The position numbers and the translations under genes were made by a program. A stretch of 64,000 nucleotides of DNA from an uncultured Opitutia bacterium (GTDB taxonomy: Bacteria; Verrucomicrobiota; Verrucomicrobiia; Opitutales; Opitutaceae). Location: positions 1 to 64,000 of the forward strand of contig CAITWF010000077.1 in assembly GCA_903896015.1 (NCBI GenBank). Direction: 5' to 3'. Below are positions 53,594-64,000 of the stretch, piece by piece. A model generated the notes under the pieces. That model did no database searches. It saw only the letters and a list, made by a program, of their open reading frames with translations, and was not told where the DNA came from. Numbering within the stretch: the stretch's first letter is position 1; the number at the start of each line of letters is the position of its first letter.

Positions 53594-56500
53594 ATGTCGC
53601 TTGACGAAAAACTGCGCCGCTCCGCCGGCTGGATCGCCCTCGCGGTCGCCGCGCTCATGCTCACGGGAATCGCCGGCGCCGCGCTCGGCGCGGATCCGCT
53701 TCGCGCGCTGCGGTTCGAGGCTGCGCCGATGAAATTCGACACCGCGCTCGCGCTGCTTTTCGCCGCGGCCGCACTGTGGCTGCACCTCCGCCCGGGCGCG
53801 CGGCGCAGCGCGCTCTTCTGCGCGGGACTCGCCGCCGCCCTCGCCACGATCACGCTCGCGGAAAGCCGCCCCGGCTTCGGCCGCGGACTCGACGAATTCA
53901 TCCATCCACTGCTCGGCCAGACGGTCGCCGGCGTGGCTCCGACGCGGACGGGCTATCCCACCGCGCTGGCCATCCTCGTTTGTGCGGCGGCGCTCGCGCT
54001 GCTGCCCGCGACTCCGCGCCGCCGTACCTCGCTCGCGAACTGGCTCGCCTACGGCCTCATCGCTTTCAGCCTCGCGGCCCTCATCGGCCAGGCTCTGAGC
54101 GCAACTGCACCGACCCTGATATCGATCAACCTAGGCACTCATCCCGCCGCGGGCCTCCTGCTCCTCGGCCTCGGGCTGCTCCTCGCGCGCCCCGATCAAG
54201 AGATCGCCCGCGTCATCTTCTCCGCCGAACCGATCGGCCTGCTGGTGCGCCGGATGTTTTTTGGCGCCGGATTCGTGCCGCTGCTGCTCGGTGCCGTGAC
54301 ATTCCCCCTCGTTCGGCAAGGTTGGCTGAGCCCGACTGAGGGCATCGCGATTTTCTTCGTCGGCTGGATCCTCAACGGCATTGTGCTCGCGTTGGCCACC
54401 AGCCGGCTCGTCGTCAGCCTGCATGGCGAGCAGGAACGTGGCGAGCAGGCGCGGATGCTGCTCACCGCCCGGCTGCAGGAGCAGGCTGCGCAACTGCAGG
54501 AAACCGTCGGCTTGCGCTCACGCGAGTTGCATGAGGCCAACCTTAGCCTGCGCGCCGCCGCCGAATCCAACGCCCGCCTAGCCCTCGTCGCGCACCACAC
54601 CACCAACGCCGTCATCGTCGCCGATGCCGAGGGGCGCGTGCAATGGGTCAACGCCGCCTTCGAACGCCTCACCGGCTACTCGCTCGATGAGATGCGCGGC
54701 CAGCGGCCCGGCAGTGTCCTTCAGGGGCCCGCCACCGATCCCCGCGCCCAGGCCGAACTCCACGACGCGCGCGTGCGCGGCGAACCGTGCCATGTCGAAG
54801 TCCTGAACTACACCAAGGACGGCCGCGCCTTTTGGGTGGTGGTCGACATGCAGCCCGTGCACGACCGGGTTGGCCACGTCGTCAACTTCGTCGCGATCCA
54901 GACGGACATCACTGCGCAGCGCGCCGCCACCGCTCACCTCCGCGACCTCAACGAACGCCTCCGCCTCGCCACGCGCTCGGCCGCACTCGGGGTCTGGGAA
55001 TGGGATGCCGCCGCGCGCAAGAGCACTTGGGATGATCGCACCCTCGAAATCTTTGGACTCACCCGCGAGACTTACGCCGGCGATGCCGCCGAGTGGTTTG
55101 AACGCATCCATCCCGAGGATCGAGCGGCAGCGCGCGCCGCCTTCGAGGCGATCACGGCTGGCGCCAACTCCTTCGAACTCGACTACCGTATCGTCCGCGC
55201 CGACGACGACGCCATCCGCCACCTCCAGTCGCGCGCCATCGTGCAGCGTGATGCCGACGGACGGCTCCTGCGTGTGACCGGCACCAAGCGCGACGTCACC
55301 CCCGAGCGCGAGGCGATCGCGCGCACCGAGGCGCTCAACGAACGCCTTCGCCTCGCCCTTCGCTCCTCCAAGTTCGGGGTCTGGGAACTGGACGCCGATA
55401 CCAACCACCTTATCTGGGACGATCGGATGTTTGAGATTTACGGCCTCACCCGTGCGGAATTCGACGGCTCGCGCGACATTTGGCGCAGCTGCGTCCACCC
55501 CGAGGATATCCGCCTCGTCCTCGATCTCACGCGCCAGGTGTTGTCCGGCGAGCGACCGACCTACGACACCGAGTTTCGCATCCTTCGGCCCGATGGCACC
55601 GTCCGCCACGTTGAGGCGCACGCCTACCTCCAGCGCGACAGCGACGGTCAGGCACTGCGCTTCGTCGGTCTCAACCGCGACATCACCGCAGCCAAGGAAC
55701 TCGATGACGCCCTCGCCCTCGCCGAGCAGCGCCTTCACCTCGCCATTGAGGGCTCCAACGACTCGGTCTGGGATTGGAATCTCGAGACCGGCGTCCTGTT
55801 TCACGACTCCCGTTGGGCACTCATGCTCGGCTACGAGCCAAAGGAACTCCCCCATACGATCGAAGGATGGAAATCTCTCGTCCATCCCGACGATCTCGCC
55901 GCCAACGAGCACGCCATTCAGGATCACTTCGCCCAGCGCACCCCGCTCTACGAGCACGAACTGCGGATGCGCGCCAAAACCGGCGAATGGAAATGGATCC
56001 TTGATCGCGGCAAGGTCGTGCGCCGCAGCAGCGACGGTCGTCCGCTCCGCATGGCCGGCACGCACAGCGACGTCACTACGCGACGTCTCCTCGAAAACCG
56101 CCTCCGCCGCGTCGAGGAACTCTCCGAACAAGTCAGCCGCCTCGCCCTCATTGGCGGCTGGGAATACGATCTCACCACCGATCTGTTTACTTGGTCGGAC
56201 GGGTTGCGGCGCATTCACGAAGTGGACGAATCCTTTCAGGTCACCCTGGAATCAGCGTTCAGCTTTTATGCTCCGGAGGCTCAGGATGTCTTGCGCGCGG
56301 CCCTCGACGAAGCCCGACTCCACGGCTCGCCCATCGACGTCGTTGTTCCGGTCACAACCGCGCGCGGCAACCGCCGCTGGGTGCGCGTGTTGGGCAAAGC
56401 CGAATTCCTGAACGGCAAACCGATCCGCCTGCACGGCGCGAAACAGGACGTCACGCTCCAACACGAAAGCGAGGGCACGCGCCGCAGCCTCGAGCTGCAA

Positions 56501-57649
56501 CTCTTCCAGGCGCAGAAGATGGAGACCCTCGGCACGCTCGCCGGCGGCATCGCGCACGATTTCAACAATCTCCTCACTGGCATCATCGGCTACCACGAAC
56601 TCGCCGCCGATTCCCTGCCCGAGGACAGCCCCGCCCGCGCGGCACTCACCGAGGCCCGCAATGCCAGCCTCCGCGCCCGCGAGCTCGTCGAACAGATCCT
56701 CACCTTCGGCCGCCAGTCCGCCGGCGTCGACTACGGTCCGCTCGATCTCGGCGTCGTGCTTGAGGAGGCACGGCGTTTCCTGCGCGCCACGCTCCCCGCC
56801 AAGGTTGCGATCGAACTCGAATTCGCCCCCGAGGCCAGTCATGTGCTCGGCGACGCTACGCAGCTCCACCAAGTCCTCCTCAACCTAGGCTCCAACGCCG
56901 CGCACGCCATGCGCCAGAAAGGCGGGGCGCTAAAAATCTCCGTCGCCCCCGTCGACTGCGACGCCGCACCCGACGAAGCGCTCGCCAGCCTGCCGCCTGG
57001 AAGCTACGTCCGCCTCACCGTCAGCGACACCGGTCACGGCATGGACGAAGACACCCGGCGCCGCATCTTCGATCCGTTTTTTACGACGAAAAACACGCGC
57101 GAAGGCACCGGCCTCGGCCTCGCCGTCGTGCATGGCATCATCCGCTCGCACCGCGGCGCGATCGCTGTCGCCAGCGCGCCCGGCGCCGGCACGACGTTCA
57201 CAATTTACCTGCCCGCCGCCACTCCTTCAGACGCCGCCTTCGACCCCGGCTCCGCCCGTCCACCCGCTGGCACCGGTGAACTCATCTGCATCGTCGACGA
57301 CGAGCAGATCGTCGGCAACTGCACCAAACTCGTCCTCGAAAACCACGGCTACCAGACCCTCGTCTTTACGTCCGCCGAAGCCTGCCTCGCGGAACTTGCC
57401 GCGGCCCCGCAGTCCGCCGCCGTGCTCATCACCGATCAAACCATGCCCGGCATGCAGGGCACCGAACTCATCGCCACGTTCCGCCGCCTGCGGCCCGCAT
57501 TTCCCGTGGTGCTCATGTCCGGATATTTTTCCAAGATTTCCCCCGATATCCTCGACGAACTCGGTGCGATCGAACTGCTCGCGAAGCCGTTCACGACCGA
57601 GGAGCTCACGCTCGCCGTCCACCGCGCCTTGCACGCGGAAACCTCGTAG
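53594..57649 (+). CDS. Hybrid sensor histidine kinase with five PAS domains and receiver
   Basis: 1351 residues. Residues 10-280 hold about eight hydrophobic helices, a membrane sensor. Five PAS domains start at about 325, 455, 583, 712 and 848; the last four repeat the same VW.WD/WE.D layout (GVWEWD, GVWELD, SVWDWN, GGWEYD), pointing to serial duplication. The phospho-accepting His988 is in [11 protein letters not shown], the ATPase domain contains the G-box [12 protein letters not shown], and a C-terminal receiver has Asp1281 in LITDQTMPG. The ATG at 53594 precedes the first helix; the upstream frame is non-coding. No dedicated output regulator is adjacent. The signal is unknown. Confidence 0.93.
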   Translation: MSLDEKLRRSAGWIALAVAALMLTGIAGAALGADPLRALRFEAAPMKFDTALALLFAAAALWLHLRPGARRSALFCAGLAAALATITLAESRPGFGRGLDEFIHPLLGQTVAGVAPTRTGYPTALAILVCAAALALLPATPRRRTSLANWLAYGLIAFSLAALIGQALSATAPTLISINLGTHPAAGLLLLGLGLLLARPDQEIARVIFSAEPIGLLVRRMFFGAGFVPLLLGAVTFPLVRQGWLSPTEGIAIFFVGWILNGIVLALATSRLVVSLHGEQERGEQARMLLTARLQEQAAQLQETVGLRSRELHEANLSLRAAAESNARLALVAHHTTNAVIVADAEGRVQWVNAAFERLTGYSLDEMRGQRPGSVLQGPATDPRAQAELHDARVRGEPCHVEVLNYTKDGRAFWVVVDMQPVHDRVGHVVNFVAIQTDITAQRAATAHLRDLNERLRLATRSAALGVWEWDAAARKSTWDDRTLEIFGLTRETYAGDAAEWFERIHPEDRAAARAAFEAITAGANSFELDYRIVRADDDAIRHLQSRAIVQRDADGRLLRVTGTKRDVTPEREAIARTEALNERLRLALRSSKFGVWELDADTNHLIWDDRMFEIYGLTRAEFDGSRDIWRSCVHPEDIRLVLDLTRQVLSGERPTYDTEFRILRPDGTVRHVEAHAYLQRDSDGQALRFVGLNRDITAAKELDDALALAEQRLHLAIEGSNDSVWDWNLETGVLFHDSRWALMLGYEPKELPHTIEGWKSLVHPDDLAANEHAIQDHFAQRTPLYEHELRMRAKTGEWKWILDRGKVVRRSSDGRPLRMAGTHSDVTTRRLLENRLRRVEELSEQVSRLALIGGWEYDLTTDLFTWSDGLRRIHEVDESFQVTLESAFSFYAPEAQDVLRAALDEARLHGSPIDVVVPVTTARGNRRWVRVLGKAEFLNGKPIRLHGAKQDVTLQHESEGTRRSLELQLFQAQKMETLGTLAGGIAHDFNNLLTGIIGYHELAADSLPEDSPARAALTEARNASLRARELVEQILTFGRQSAGVDYGPLDLGVVLEEARRFLRATLPAKVAIELEFAPEASHVLGDATQLHQVLLNLGSNAAHAMRQKGGALKISVAPVDCDAAPDEALASLPPGSYVRLTVSDTGHGMDEDTRRRIFDPFFTTKNTREGTGLGLAVVHGIIRSHRGAIAVASAPGAGTTFTIYLPAATPSDAAFDPGSARPPAGTGELICIVDDEQIVGNCTKLVLENHGYQTLVFTSAEACLAELAAAPQSAAVLITDQTMPGMQGTELIATFRRLRPAFPVVLMSGYFSKISPDILDELGAIELLAKPFTTEELTLAVHRALHAETS

Positions 57650-57656
57650 CGCGAGT

Positions 57657-58940
57657 CTACAAAAACAGCCACCCCGCCAGCGCCAGAATCGGCAGCAGCA
57701 CCGGCAGCGAATACTTGAAGATGTAGCCGAAGAAACTCGGGCAGTGCACCCCGGCGTCGTGCGCGATCGCCTTCACCATAAAGTTCGGACCGTTTCCGAT
57801 GTAGGTCATCGCGCCGAAGAACACCGAGCCTAGGCTCACGCCGACCACGAAGTGCGGGTGTGACGCGAGCAGCGCCAGCGCATCGGGGGCGGCCGCCGTC
57901 GTCTGCGCGAGTTGGAAAAAGTTCACGTAGGTCGGCGCGTTATCCAGCACCGACGACAGCGCGCCGCTCGCAAAATAATACTGCGTCGCGTGCGTGAAGC
58001 CCAGCGCCTGCCCATGCGCCGCGAGATAGTCGAGCGCAGGCATCATCGTCACAAAAATCCCGAGAAACAGCCACGCCACCTCCTTGATCGGGCCGAAGGA
58101 AAAATGATTTTCCTCATGCACCACCTTCGGCGTGAAGAAGAAACTCGCTACTGCCGCGCCCAGCATCACCGCCTCGCGCAGGAAAAATTTCTCTGACACA
58201 AACACCGCACCAATGATCGCCAGGAGGAGCAGCACGTTGACCCCGCCCTCAAACCGCCACGTCTCACCGTGCGTTTCCACGTCACTCCGGATTTTTCCGG
58301 GCATGTGCCGGTAGCTCCGCCGATCGAAGGCATAAAAAGCCGCCAGAATCGCGCCCAGCGTCACCAGCCATTGGATCAGCACATGATCGATCAGCCAGAA
58401 AAACGGCACGCCGCGCAGGTAACCGAGAAAGAGCGGCGGATCGCCGATCGGCGTAAGGGCGCCGCCGACGTTCGACACGATGAAAATGAAAAACACGACG
58501 TGATAGGCGCTCGCGCGAATCTTGTTCATCCGAACCCACGGCCGGATCAGGACCATCGAGGCGCCGGTCGTGCCGATGAGATTCGCGGCCACCGCGCCGA
58601 TCGCGAGAAAGACGACATTCGCGAACGGCGTCGCCTCGCCCTTTACTTTCAAATGGATGCCGCCAGCGACGACGAAAAGCGATCCGATCAGGCAGATAAA
58701 CGAAAAATAATCGCCGAGCGTGTGTGCAAGCGCCGCGCCGCCGTCGGGAATCTTCGCGAGATACCATGTACCCACGAGCGCGGCGAGCGCGAGGGCGACA
58801 AGATGATATCCCTTGTCCCACCATTGCTTCATGCTATGCGGACTGAGCGGCATCGTCGCGATCAGCAGCAGCAGCAGCGCGAAAGGCGCAACGCCGGCGA
58901 GCGGCACATCGGCGAAGGCGAAAATCTGGGAAGCGGGCAT
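57657..58940 (-). CDS. Sodium:proton antiporter, NhaD-type (citrate transporter-like superfamily)
   Basis: 427 residues with about 12 membrane helices. Family patterns are IGTTGASMVLIRPWVRMNK, IFIVSNVGGALTPIGDPPLFLG and ALSSVLDNAPTYVNFF, the paired signatures of the ion-transporter superfamily with the conserved Asp/Asn residues. It likely exports Na+ in exchange for protons across the inner membrane. It converges on the hybrid kinase gene with only 7 bases between the stops. A terminator for the PII gene lies just ahead of its start, so it has its own promoter. Confidence 0.88.
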   Translation of the reverse strand: MPASQIFAFADVPLAGVAPFALLLLLIATMPLSPHSMKQWWDKGYHLVALALAALVGTWYLAKIPDGGAALAHTLGDYFSFICLIGSLFVVAGGIHLKVKGEATPFANVVFLAIGAVAANLIGTTGASMVLIRPWVRMNKIRASAYHVVFFIFIVSNVGGALTPIGDPPLFLGYLRGVPFFWLIDHVLIQWLVTLGAILAAFYAFDRRSYRHMPGKIRSDVETHGETWRFEGGVNVLLLLAIIGAVFVSEKFFLREAVMLGAAVASFFFTPKVVHEENHFSFGPIKEVAWLFLGIFVTMMPALDYLAAHGQALGFTHATQYYFASGALSSVLDNAPTYVNFFQLAQTTAAAPDALALLASHPHFVVGVSLGSVFFGAMTYIGNGPNFMVKAIAHDAGVHCPSFFGYIFKYSLPVLLPILALAGWLFL

Positions 58941-58980
58941 CAGAAAGAAGTCCGGTGGATCGCGCGTGCCGTCGCACGCG

Positions 58981-59015
58981 AAAAAAGCCGGCGGATCGCG
59001 AACGCGCCGCCGGCT
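58981..59015 (-). terminator. Intrinsic terminator after the PII gene
   Basis: On the minus strand a 9-bp stem AGCCGGCGG/CCGCCGGCT is followed by a T-run of six. It lies between the PII stop at 59036 and the antiporter start at 58940. Confidence 0.85.
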
Positions 59016-59035
59016 CGGAAATCCGCGTGCGACGG

Positions 59036-59386
<351 letters not shown>

Positions 59387-59421
59387 TTATTCAGAGGAGA
59401 AACAGGATGACAGGAAGCACC

Positions 59422-59754
59422 TCAGCGCGAAACGGCCTTGAGCCGGCGACGAAGGTTCGTAAACAGGGTGACGCCGTAGCCGAGCACGACGCCCGCGGAG
59501 ACAATCCATTGCGTGCCGTCGGCGAAGAGCAGCGGGCACACGAGTTGGATCAGCGCGAGCGTGATCAGCAGGTAGGCCACACGAGCGCCGGCACCGGGCA
59601 TGAGCGACCAACCGCTTTTGAACTGGCCGGTGCGTTCGCGCACTTCGTTTTGGCGAAGGGCGGTTTGTTGCAGTGTGCCAAACGCATACCCGATGACCCC
59701 GCCGGCCGCAAGGCCGACGAGATCGCGGGCGAGATCGAGAAGGGTGAAATTCAT
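59422..59754 (-). CDS. Small membrane protein between amt and the PII gene
   Basis: The protein has 110 residues and three predicted membrane stretches: GLAAGGVIGYAFGTL near residue 15, RVAYLLITLALIQLVCPLLFA near 58, and WIVSAGVVLGYGVTLF near 83. It ends with a basic tail (NLRRRLKAVSR). There is no known domain. It lies between amt (27 bases downstream of its stop) and the PII gene on the same strand, so all three are probably one nitrogen-regulated operon. It could be an Amt or PII accessory protein; nothing beyond position supports this. Confidence 0.75.
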   Translation of the reverse strand: MNFTLLDLARDLVGLAAGGVIGYAFGTLQQTALRQNEVRERTGQFKSGWSLMPGAGARVAYLLITLALIQLVCPLLFADGTQWIVSAGVVLGYGVTLFTNLRRRLKAVSR

Positions 59755-59781
59755 GGCGAAGATATAGATTTCGCGCCGAAA

Positions 59782-61488
59782 TTATTTCACCATCGGGGTC
59801 TCGGACTGCTTGTCCATGACCATGCCGGCGTAACCGGGGACGCCCATTTCGGGGACGTCGAGGCCTTCGATTTCGACCTCGATCGAGACGCGGTTGCCCA
59901 CAATGACCTCGGCGATTTTATATACGATGAAGGCCATCACAGAGAGCGTGACGAAACACGTGGTGACACCGATGAGCTCAGCCCAGAACTGGCCCATGCC
60001 GCCGCCGTAGAATAGGCCTTTGACGGTGCCCGCGACGCCATTCCAGCCGTCGCCGTAGGTGCCGTCGGCGAAGAGGCCGATCGAGAGGCAGCCCCAGGCG
60101 CCGTTGACTCCGTGCACGGAGATGGCGCCGACCGAATCGTCGATGCGAATCTTATCGAAGAAGAACACGGCCTCAACCACGAGTAAACCCGCGATGATAC
60201 CGATAATGGCCGCGCCACCCGCGCTGACGAACGCGCACGGGGCCGTGATGGCCACCAAGCCGGCGAGCATGCCGTTACACATCATGGACGGGTCAGGCTT
60301 CTTCGTCTTGAACCACCACATATAGAGCGTCGTGGCCATCGTGGCGGTCGCGCCGGCGATCATGGTGTTGACGGCGACCACCGCGATGCGGAGGTCAGTG
60401 CCGGCTAGCGTGGAGCCGGGGTTAAACCCGAACCAACCGAAGGCTAGGATGAACGTGCCGAGCATGACCATCGGGATGCTGTGGGGGGTAATCGGATGAA
60501 CGAGTTTGCCCTCCTTGTTGTATTTGCCGTGCCGCGGTCCGATCAGCCAGCAGAACATCAGCGTGATGACGCCACCCTGCATGTGCACCACCGAAGATCC
60601 GGCGAAGTCAACGTGACCATGGCCGAGGCCGGGGAAGTTGGCGCCAAGGTTGGCGAGCCAGCCGTTACCCCAGACCCAATTACCAAAGAAGGGATACATC
60701 ACAGAGCCGATGAAGCAGCCATAGATCATGAAGGCGGAGAACTTCCACCGCTCGGCGGCGCCGCCCGTCGGAATCGTCGCAGTGGTGTCCATGAATACCA
60801 TCTGGAATAGGAAGAGAGCGAATGCCGCCGTATCATAGCCGGCACCCGAGAGGAAAAAGCCTTTCGTGCCGAACAGGCCGAAGAATTTTCCGGCAATGTG
60901 AATACCAAACTCGCTATTGAGCCCAGCGTAGTTGCCCATCGTGGAGATGCCACCGTTGACCGCGCTCTGCGGGTCGGCCATGCCGCCGAACATGAAGGCG
61001 AATCCACAAATGTAGAAGCCGAGCATACCCAGCGGATAGATCATGAAATTCATCGCCATCGTGTGACCGGCGTTCTTCGCACGGCACAGTCCGGTTTCCA
61101 CGAGCGCAAAGCCCGCCTGCATGAACATGACGAGGAAGCCCGTGACGAGCGTCCACATGAAGTTAATCGCGACGCGGTTGTGGCCCACGTTGTCGGCCAG
61201 CTTCACGGCGAGCGGCTCGGCCGCCGCCTGCTTCGTGTAATCGTCGAACGCCTTCTTCGCATCGTCGAAGGCCTTGACCTTGTCCTTGTCTTTTTTGTCG
61301 TCCGCGCTGAGTTCGGCAGGAGCGGTAACAACGAAGCCGGGGACGTCAGCGGCGACACCCGTCGCCGTGCCCGCCGGATCGGGTTTTGGATCGTCTGCGA
61401 AGATTCGCGGAACGCCCAGACTGCAAACCAGCGCGAAGGCCAACAGAGGCACGCGCATTTTTTTCAACAAGGCCGAGGATCGATTCAT
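59782..61488 (-). CDS. amt: Ammonium transporter (Amt family)
   Basis: 568 residues. The start at 61488 gives a signal peptide (MNRSSALLKKMRVPLLAFALVCSLG). About 80 hydrophilic, Lys/Asp/Ala-rich residues follow before the first channel helix (NFMWTLVTGFLVMFMQAGFALVETGLCRAKN). The channel His is in GSSVVHMQGG, and IGPRHGKYNKEG and FNPGSTL are typical Amt loops. The C-terminal tail beyond the last helix is short (VPGYAGMVMDKQSETPMVK). E. coli AmtB has a short cleaved leader and no such extension. It imports ammonium across the inner membrane and should be controlled by the PII protein two genes downstream. Confidence 0.93.
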   Translation of the reverse strand: MNRSSALLKKMRVPLLAFALVCSLGVPRIFADDPKPDPAGTATGVAADVPGFVVTAPAELSADDKKDKDKVKAFDDAKKAFDDYTKQAAAEPLAVKLADNVGHNRVAINFMWTLVTGFLVMFMQAGFALVETGLCRAKNAGHTMAMNFMIYPLGMLGFYICGFAFMFGGMADPQSAVNGGISTMGNYAGLNSEFGIHIAGKFFGLFGTKGFFLSGAGYDTAAFALFLFQMVFMDTTATIPTGGAAERWKFSAFMIYGCFIGSVMYPFFGNWVWGNGWLANLGANFPGLGHGHVDFAGSSVVHMQGGVITLMFCWLIGPRHGKYNKEGKLVHPITPHSIPMVMLGTFILAFGWFGFNPGSTLAGTDLRIAVVAVNTMIAGATATMATTLYMWWFKTKKPDPSMMCNGMLAGLVAITAPCAFVSAGGAAIIGIIAGLLVVEAVFFFDKIRIDDSVGAISVHGVNGAWGCLSIGLFADGTYGDGWNGVAGTVKGLFYGGGMGQFWAELIGVTTCFVTLSVMAFIVYKIAEVIVGNRVSIEVEIEGLDVPEMGVPGYAGMVMDKQSETPMVK

Positions 61489-61918
61489 GATGGTGGAGGT
61501 GAAACGCGCCGCGGTGAGCGGACGCACGGATTGTGGGTTTAGCGATGAGCCGGATCCGTGCGCTGCCAACGCAAGGATCCGCGAAAGGGCGAGTAAGGTG
61601 GACGCACACCGAGGACGGCCCTCTGTTCCACGAGAGGGCCGTCCCGGACTATGCGATTCATCCGACCTTCCACGTCGGAGAAATTTTTGGCCGCAGGCAC
61701 GCGCGCACCCAGCCCGGGAAAAGCGGGTGCGAAGGGGGGCGGTTGCAGTAGATTCATGCGGCGGTATTGACGGTCACACTTATCGCAGCCGACATACCAG
61801 CCCACGTAGATAAGCCGTAGATTGTTCGCCTAAAAATATAAACAGGAGATATACGGCAGAGCGAAAGCGCCTCCGCCCGCGGTCCGACAAAAATCTATTT
61901 ATAAGTATAAGCCTGCGC
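61489..61918. other. 430-base intergenic region between amt and kdpE
   Basis: No convincing gene. It holds a GC-rich hairpin at 61613-61644 and, from about 61825 to 61915, an unusually AT-rich stretch for this genome (e.g. TAAAAATATAAA). The amt promoter on the minus strand should be here; I found no sigma-54 motif I trust. Confidence 0.5.
61613..61644. repeat. Hairpin related to the element at 31890
   Basis: A perfect 12-bp inverted repeat GGACGGCCCTCT/AGAGGGCCGTCC with an 8-base loop. Its left arm shares 10 of 14 aligned bases with the arm at 31890 (GGGACGGTTCTCCG). It is in the amt upstream region and has no T-run. Confidence 0.7.
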
Positions 61919-62626
61919 TCAACCTTCGTCCGCCTCGCACACAAACCGGTAGCCGATGCCCGACTCCGTTTGGAAAAATTTAGGCGCATCGAGATCGTCC
62001 TCGAGCTTGCGGCGCAGTCGCAGCACGTAGGTGCGCAGGTAGTGGGTCTGCCCCTCGGCCTTTGCGCCCCACAGGTCGCGCAAAATCTGGCGATGTGTCA
62101 GCACCTTATCGCGATGCGTGATGAAGAGTTGGAGCAACGCATACTCCATCGACGTAAGCTTGAGCGCGTGGCCGTCCTTCTTCACGCGGCGGTGGGCGAA
62201 ATCCACCTCGACGCGGCCGAACCGAAAACTGCTTGTCGCCACCGCCGGCTTGATCCGCCGAAGGAGCGCGCGCAGGCGCGCGAGCAGTTCGCCGCCGCCA
62301 AACGGCTTCGTCAGATAGTCGTCCGCGCCCGCGTCTAGCCCCGCGATCTTGCTGCCCTCCTGGCCAAACACCGAAAGAATCAGCACCGGCACGGGATTCC
62401 ACTCGCGCAATTGTTTCAGCACTTCGATCCCCGGCTGATCCGGCAGGCCGAGATCGAGAATCACAGCGTCGGGCATGTGCCGCAGCACTTCGTCCAGACC
62501 CGCCCGGCCGGTCTCCGCTTCGCGCATGGCGTAGCCCGCTTCCTCCAGCGTCAGCCGCAGCAGCCGGCGAATCTGCACCTCGTCTTCGATCACGAGGATC
62601 TCCGGCTTGGTCGGATCAGTGCTCAT
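61919..62626 (-). CDS. kdpE: KdpE-like two-component response regulator
   Basis: The protein has 235 residues: a receiver with phospho-acceptor Asp58 in VILDLGLPD and Lys in LTKPFGGGEL, then an OmpR/PhoB winged-helix domain (LTSMEYALLQLF, HRQILRDLWG, HYLRTYVLRLRRKLE). I chose the ATG at 62626 from the receiver start; the longer frame overlaps the kinase gene. It should activate the kdpFABC potassium uptake operon, which is not in this window. It overlaps the kinase stop by 11 bases, so the pair are co-translated. Confidence 0.92.
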   Translation of the reverse strand: MSTDPTKPEILVIEDEVQIRRLLRLTLEEAGYAMREAETGRAGLDEVLRHMPDAVILDLGLPDQPGIEVLKQLREWNPVPVLILSVFGQEGSKIAGLDAGADDYLTKPFGGGELLARLRALLRRIKPAVATSSFRFGRVEVDFAHRRVKKDGHALKLTSMEYALLQLFITHRDKVLTHRQILRDLWGAKAEGQTHYLRTYVLRLRRKLEDDLDAPKFFQTESGIGYRFVCEADEG

Positions 62627-64000
62627 CGCTGGGCACGAGGCCGGGATCGGCGAGCGGCAGTCGCACGGTGAAGCAGGCTCCGCCCTCGACGCTGCGGCTT
62701 GCCGCGACATCACCGCCCTGCGCGAGCATAAATCCGCGGACAATTGAGAGGCCGAGCCCGAGGCCGCCGGCGCGCGCGCGCGGCCCGCGGGAAAATTTCT
62801 GAAACAGGGTCGCGTGCAACTCCGGCGCGAGGCCTGGGCCATCGTCGCTCACGGCGAGGAAAATCCGCCCGTGCACAGCGTCGGTGCCGGCGTGAACGCG
62901 AATCGCGCCGCCCGGCGGCGTGTGGTGCGCGGCGTTGAGCAGCAGGTTCGCGAGCACGTGCTCCATCAGCGCGGCATCACACCGCAGGAGCGGCAGGTCC
63001 GCGGGTAACTCGAGCCGCAGCGCGTGCCGCGCGAGCGCCTCGCCGACCGCGCGCCGCGCGCTCGCGACGAGATCGCGCGCATCACACCAGTCGGGTTGCG
63101 GCCGGAGCGTGCCTGACTCGAGCCGCGTTTGGTTGAGCAGGTTCGCCACGAGGTGATCGAGCCGGCTGGTCGCGGTGCGCACTTCGCCGACGAGGCTCGC
63201 GCGTTTGCGTGCGTCATCCGTGTCGAGTTTCTCCGCGGCCGTGCGCAGCACCGCCAGCGGCGTCTTCAGCTCGTGCGACACGCTGTCGAGGAGCGTCCGG
63301 TGCAACCGATCGGACTCGGCCAGAATTTTCTCCCGCTCTCCCGCCGCCCGCAACGATTCCCGCTCGACAAGCAGCGCAATCTGCGCCGCGAAACCGTCGA
63401 GCAAATCGCGTTGCGCCGAGGAGAGCTGCTCCAGCTCATAGCCAAGGTTCACTGAGAAGACTCCCACCACCTCGCTGCCGCGCCGCAAGGGCAGGTGCAG
63501 GACCGGCCCCGTTGGAAGCACATCGGTGAAACGCCCCGCTGGCCGGCCACTGCGTCGCACGGTTTCAGCCACCGCGAGTTCCTCATCACCGAGGAGCAAC
63601 GAGCTCGCCGGATGAGGCACGAGCCGCCCCTCCGTCGGCGCGAGCAGCAGCGCCGTGCGCGCGTTGAAGAGATCGTCAGCCTGCCCGAGCGACGAGACCG
63701 CGCCCTCGTCGACCGTCTTCGCCGCCGCGAGTGCTTGCGTAAGATAATAGAGCGCCGTCGCACGCTGCTCAAGTTGCCGAGCGCGCCCAGCGCCCGCACG
63801 GAGGCGCGCCGTGAGTTGCCCGCCGATCAGCGCGACGACGAAAAACGTGCCGAGCAAGAGTGCATCGTCGATGTCCAGCACTGAAAACGACAGCCGCGGC
63901 GGAATGAAAACGTAATTCCACGCCACCCCGCTGACCACCGCCGCCACAAACACCGGCCACCGCCCCACCCTTACGCTCAGCGCGATTACAATCAAAAGAT
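62616..64000 (-). CDS. kdpD: KdpD-like sensor histidine kinase, 5' end cut by window edge
   Basis: At least 460 residues are visible; the frame stays open to the window edge, and the codon at 63995 is an internal Leu, so the true start lies outside. The visible part begins in the DUF4118 membrane region (two to three helices), then a GAF-like domain (about 80-220), then HisKA with His in SVSHELKTPL, and HATPase with GLGLGLSIVRGF. The cytoplasmic KdpD/USP N-terminal domain, if present, is beyond the edge. With kdpE it should sense low K+ or osmotic stress. Confidence 0.9.
   Translation of the reverse strand, partial: LLIVIALSVRVGRWPVFVAAVVSGVAWNYVFIPPRLSFSVLDIDDALLLGTFFVVALIGGQLTARLRAGAGRARQLEQRATALYYLTQALAAAKTVDEGAVSSLGQADDLFNARTALLLAPTEGRLVPHPASSLLLGDEELAVAETVRRSGRPAGRFTDVLPTGPVLHLPLRRGSEVVGVFSVNLGYELEQLSSAQRDLLDGFAAQIALLVERESLRAAGEREKILAESDRLHRTLLDSVSHELKTPLAVLRTAAEKLDTDDARKRASLVGEVRTATSRLDHLVANLLNQTRLESGTLRPQPDWCDARDLVASARRAVGEALARHALRLELPADLPLLRCDAALMEHVLANLLLNAAHHTPPGGAIRVHAGTDAVHGRIFLAVSDDGPGLAPELHATLFQKFSRGPRARAGGLGLGLSIVRGFMLAQGGDVAASRSVEGGACFTVRLPLADPGLVPSDEH

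Noticed and set aside
54578-56218. 546-codon open frame on the minus strand
   Set aside because: It is antisense to the PAS region of the hybrid kinase, which has clear domains. High GC content removes stop codons from the opposite strand.
61489-61780. Sigma-54 promoter for amt
   Set aside because: I looked for GG-N10-GC on the minus strand. A weak match (GG…GC around 61695-61712) lacks the rest of the TGGCAC/TTGC consensus.

Overview
The window is a high-GC, densely packed bacterial chromosome segment. Several features point to Verrucomicrobiota, most likely Opitutaceae, although I could not run a search. These are two large TonB-dependent receptors with the 'PFEVS…GY.A..TLSGTR' style of N-terminus, LacI regulators beside xylan enzymes, few Shine-Dalgarno sequences, and many 4-base ATGA/GTGA gene overlaps. 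I saw no tRNA, rRNA, CRISPR array, insertion sequence or phage gene.

Layout. 1-11.3 kb: a TonB receptor, a Tat-exported sugar isomerase-like protein, a NamZ-type muramidase facing a sodium symporter, a Dabb protein, a DacB peptidase with a GNAT enzyme, and a class A beta-lactamase-like protein. 11.4-21.2 kb: GH3 glycosidase, TonB receptor, GH10 xylanase and GH35-type glycosidase, which together form a xylan-degradation block. 21.3-31.4 kb: a LacI regulator, then ThuA, a mannonate dehydratase (UxuA), a ferredoxin/ASKHA corrinoid activase, a MetH-activation-like protein, a small unknown, a URO-D-type methyltransferase, a corrinoid protein, a homocysteine methyltransferase and an SDR, mostly joined by 4-base overlaps. 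31.4-38.3 kb: a small secreted unknown, an aldose epimerase, and a GH67 alpha-glucuronidase plus GPH symporter divergent from a second LacI regulator. 38.4-50.8 kb: a complex I operon nuoABCDIHJKLM-(51-aa ORF)-MN with two nuoM genes and no nuoEFG. 50.9-57.7 kb: a chemoreceptor, a secreted TonB C-terminal domain protein and a five-PAS hybrid kinase. 57.7-64 kb: an NhaD-type antiporter, the PII/small membrane protein/Amt ammonium operon, and kdpE with a kdpD cut by the window edge.

How it fits together. Glucuronoxylan would be cut by GH10, trimmed by GH3 and GH35, and imported. GH67 would release (4-O-methyl-)glucuronate, whose carbon skeleton normally goes through fructuronate and mannonate to KDG by an oxidoreductase (here perhaps the SDR) and UxuA. 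A complete corrinoid methyl-transfer cassette sits between UxuA and that SDR. The most interesting hypothesis in the window is therefore a cobalamin-dependent O-demethylation route for 4-O-methyl-glucuronate or a derivative, passing the methyl group to homocysteine. A 17-bp near-perfect palindrome touching the LacI start codon, with a degenerate copy about 100 bp before thuA, suggests a local operator pair controlling it.
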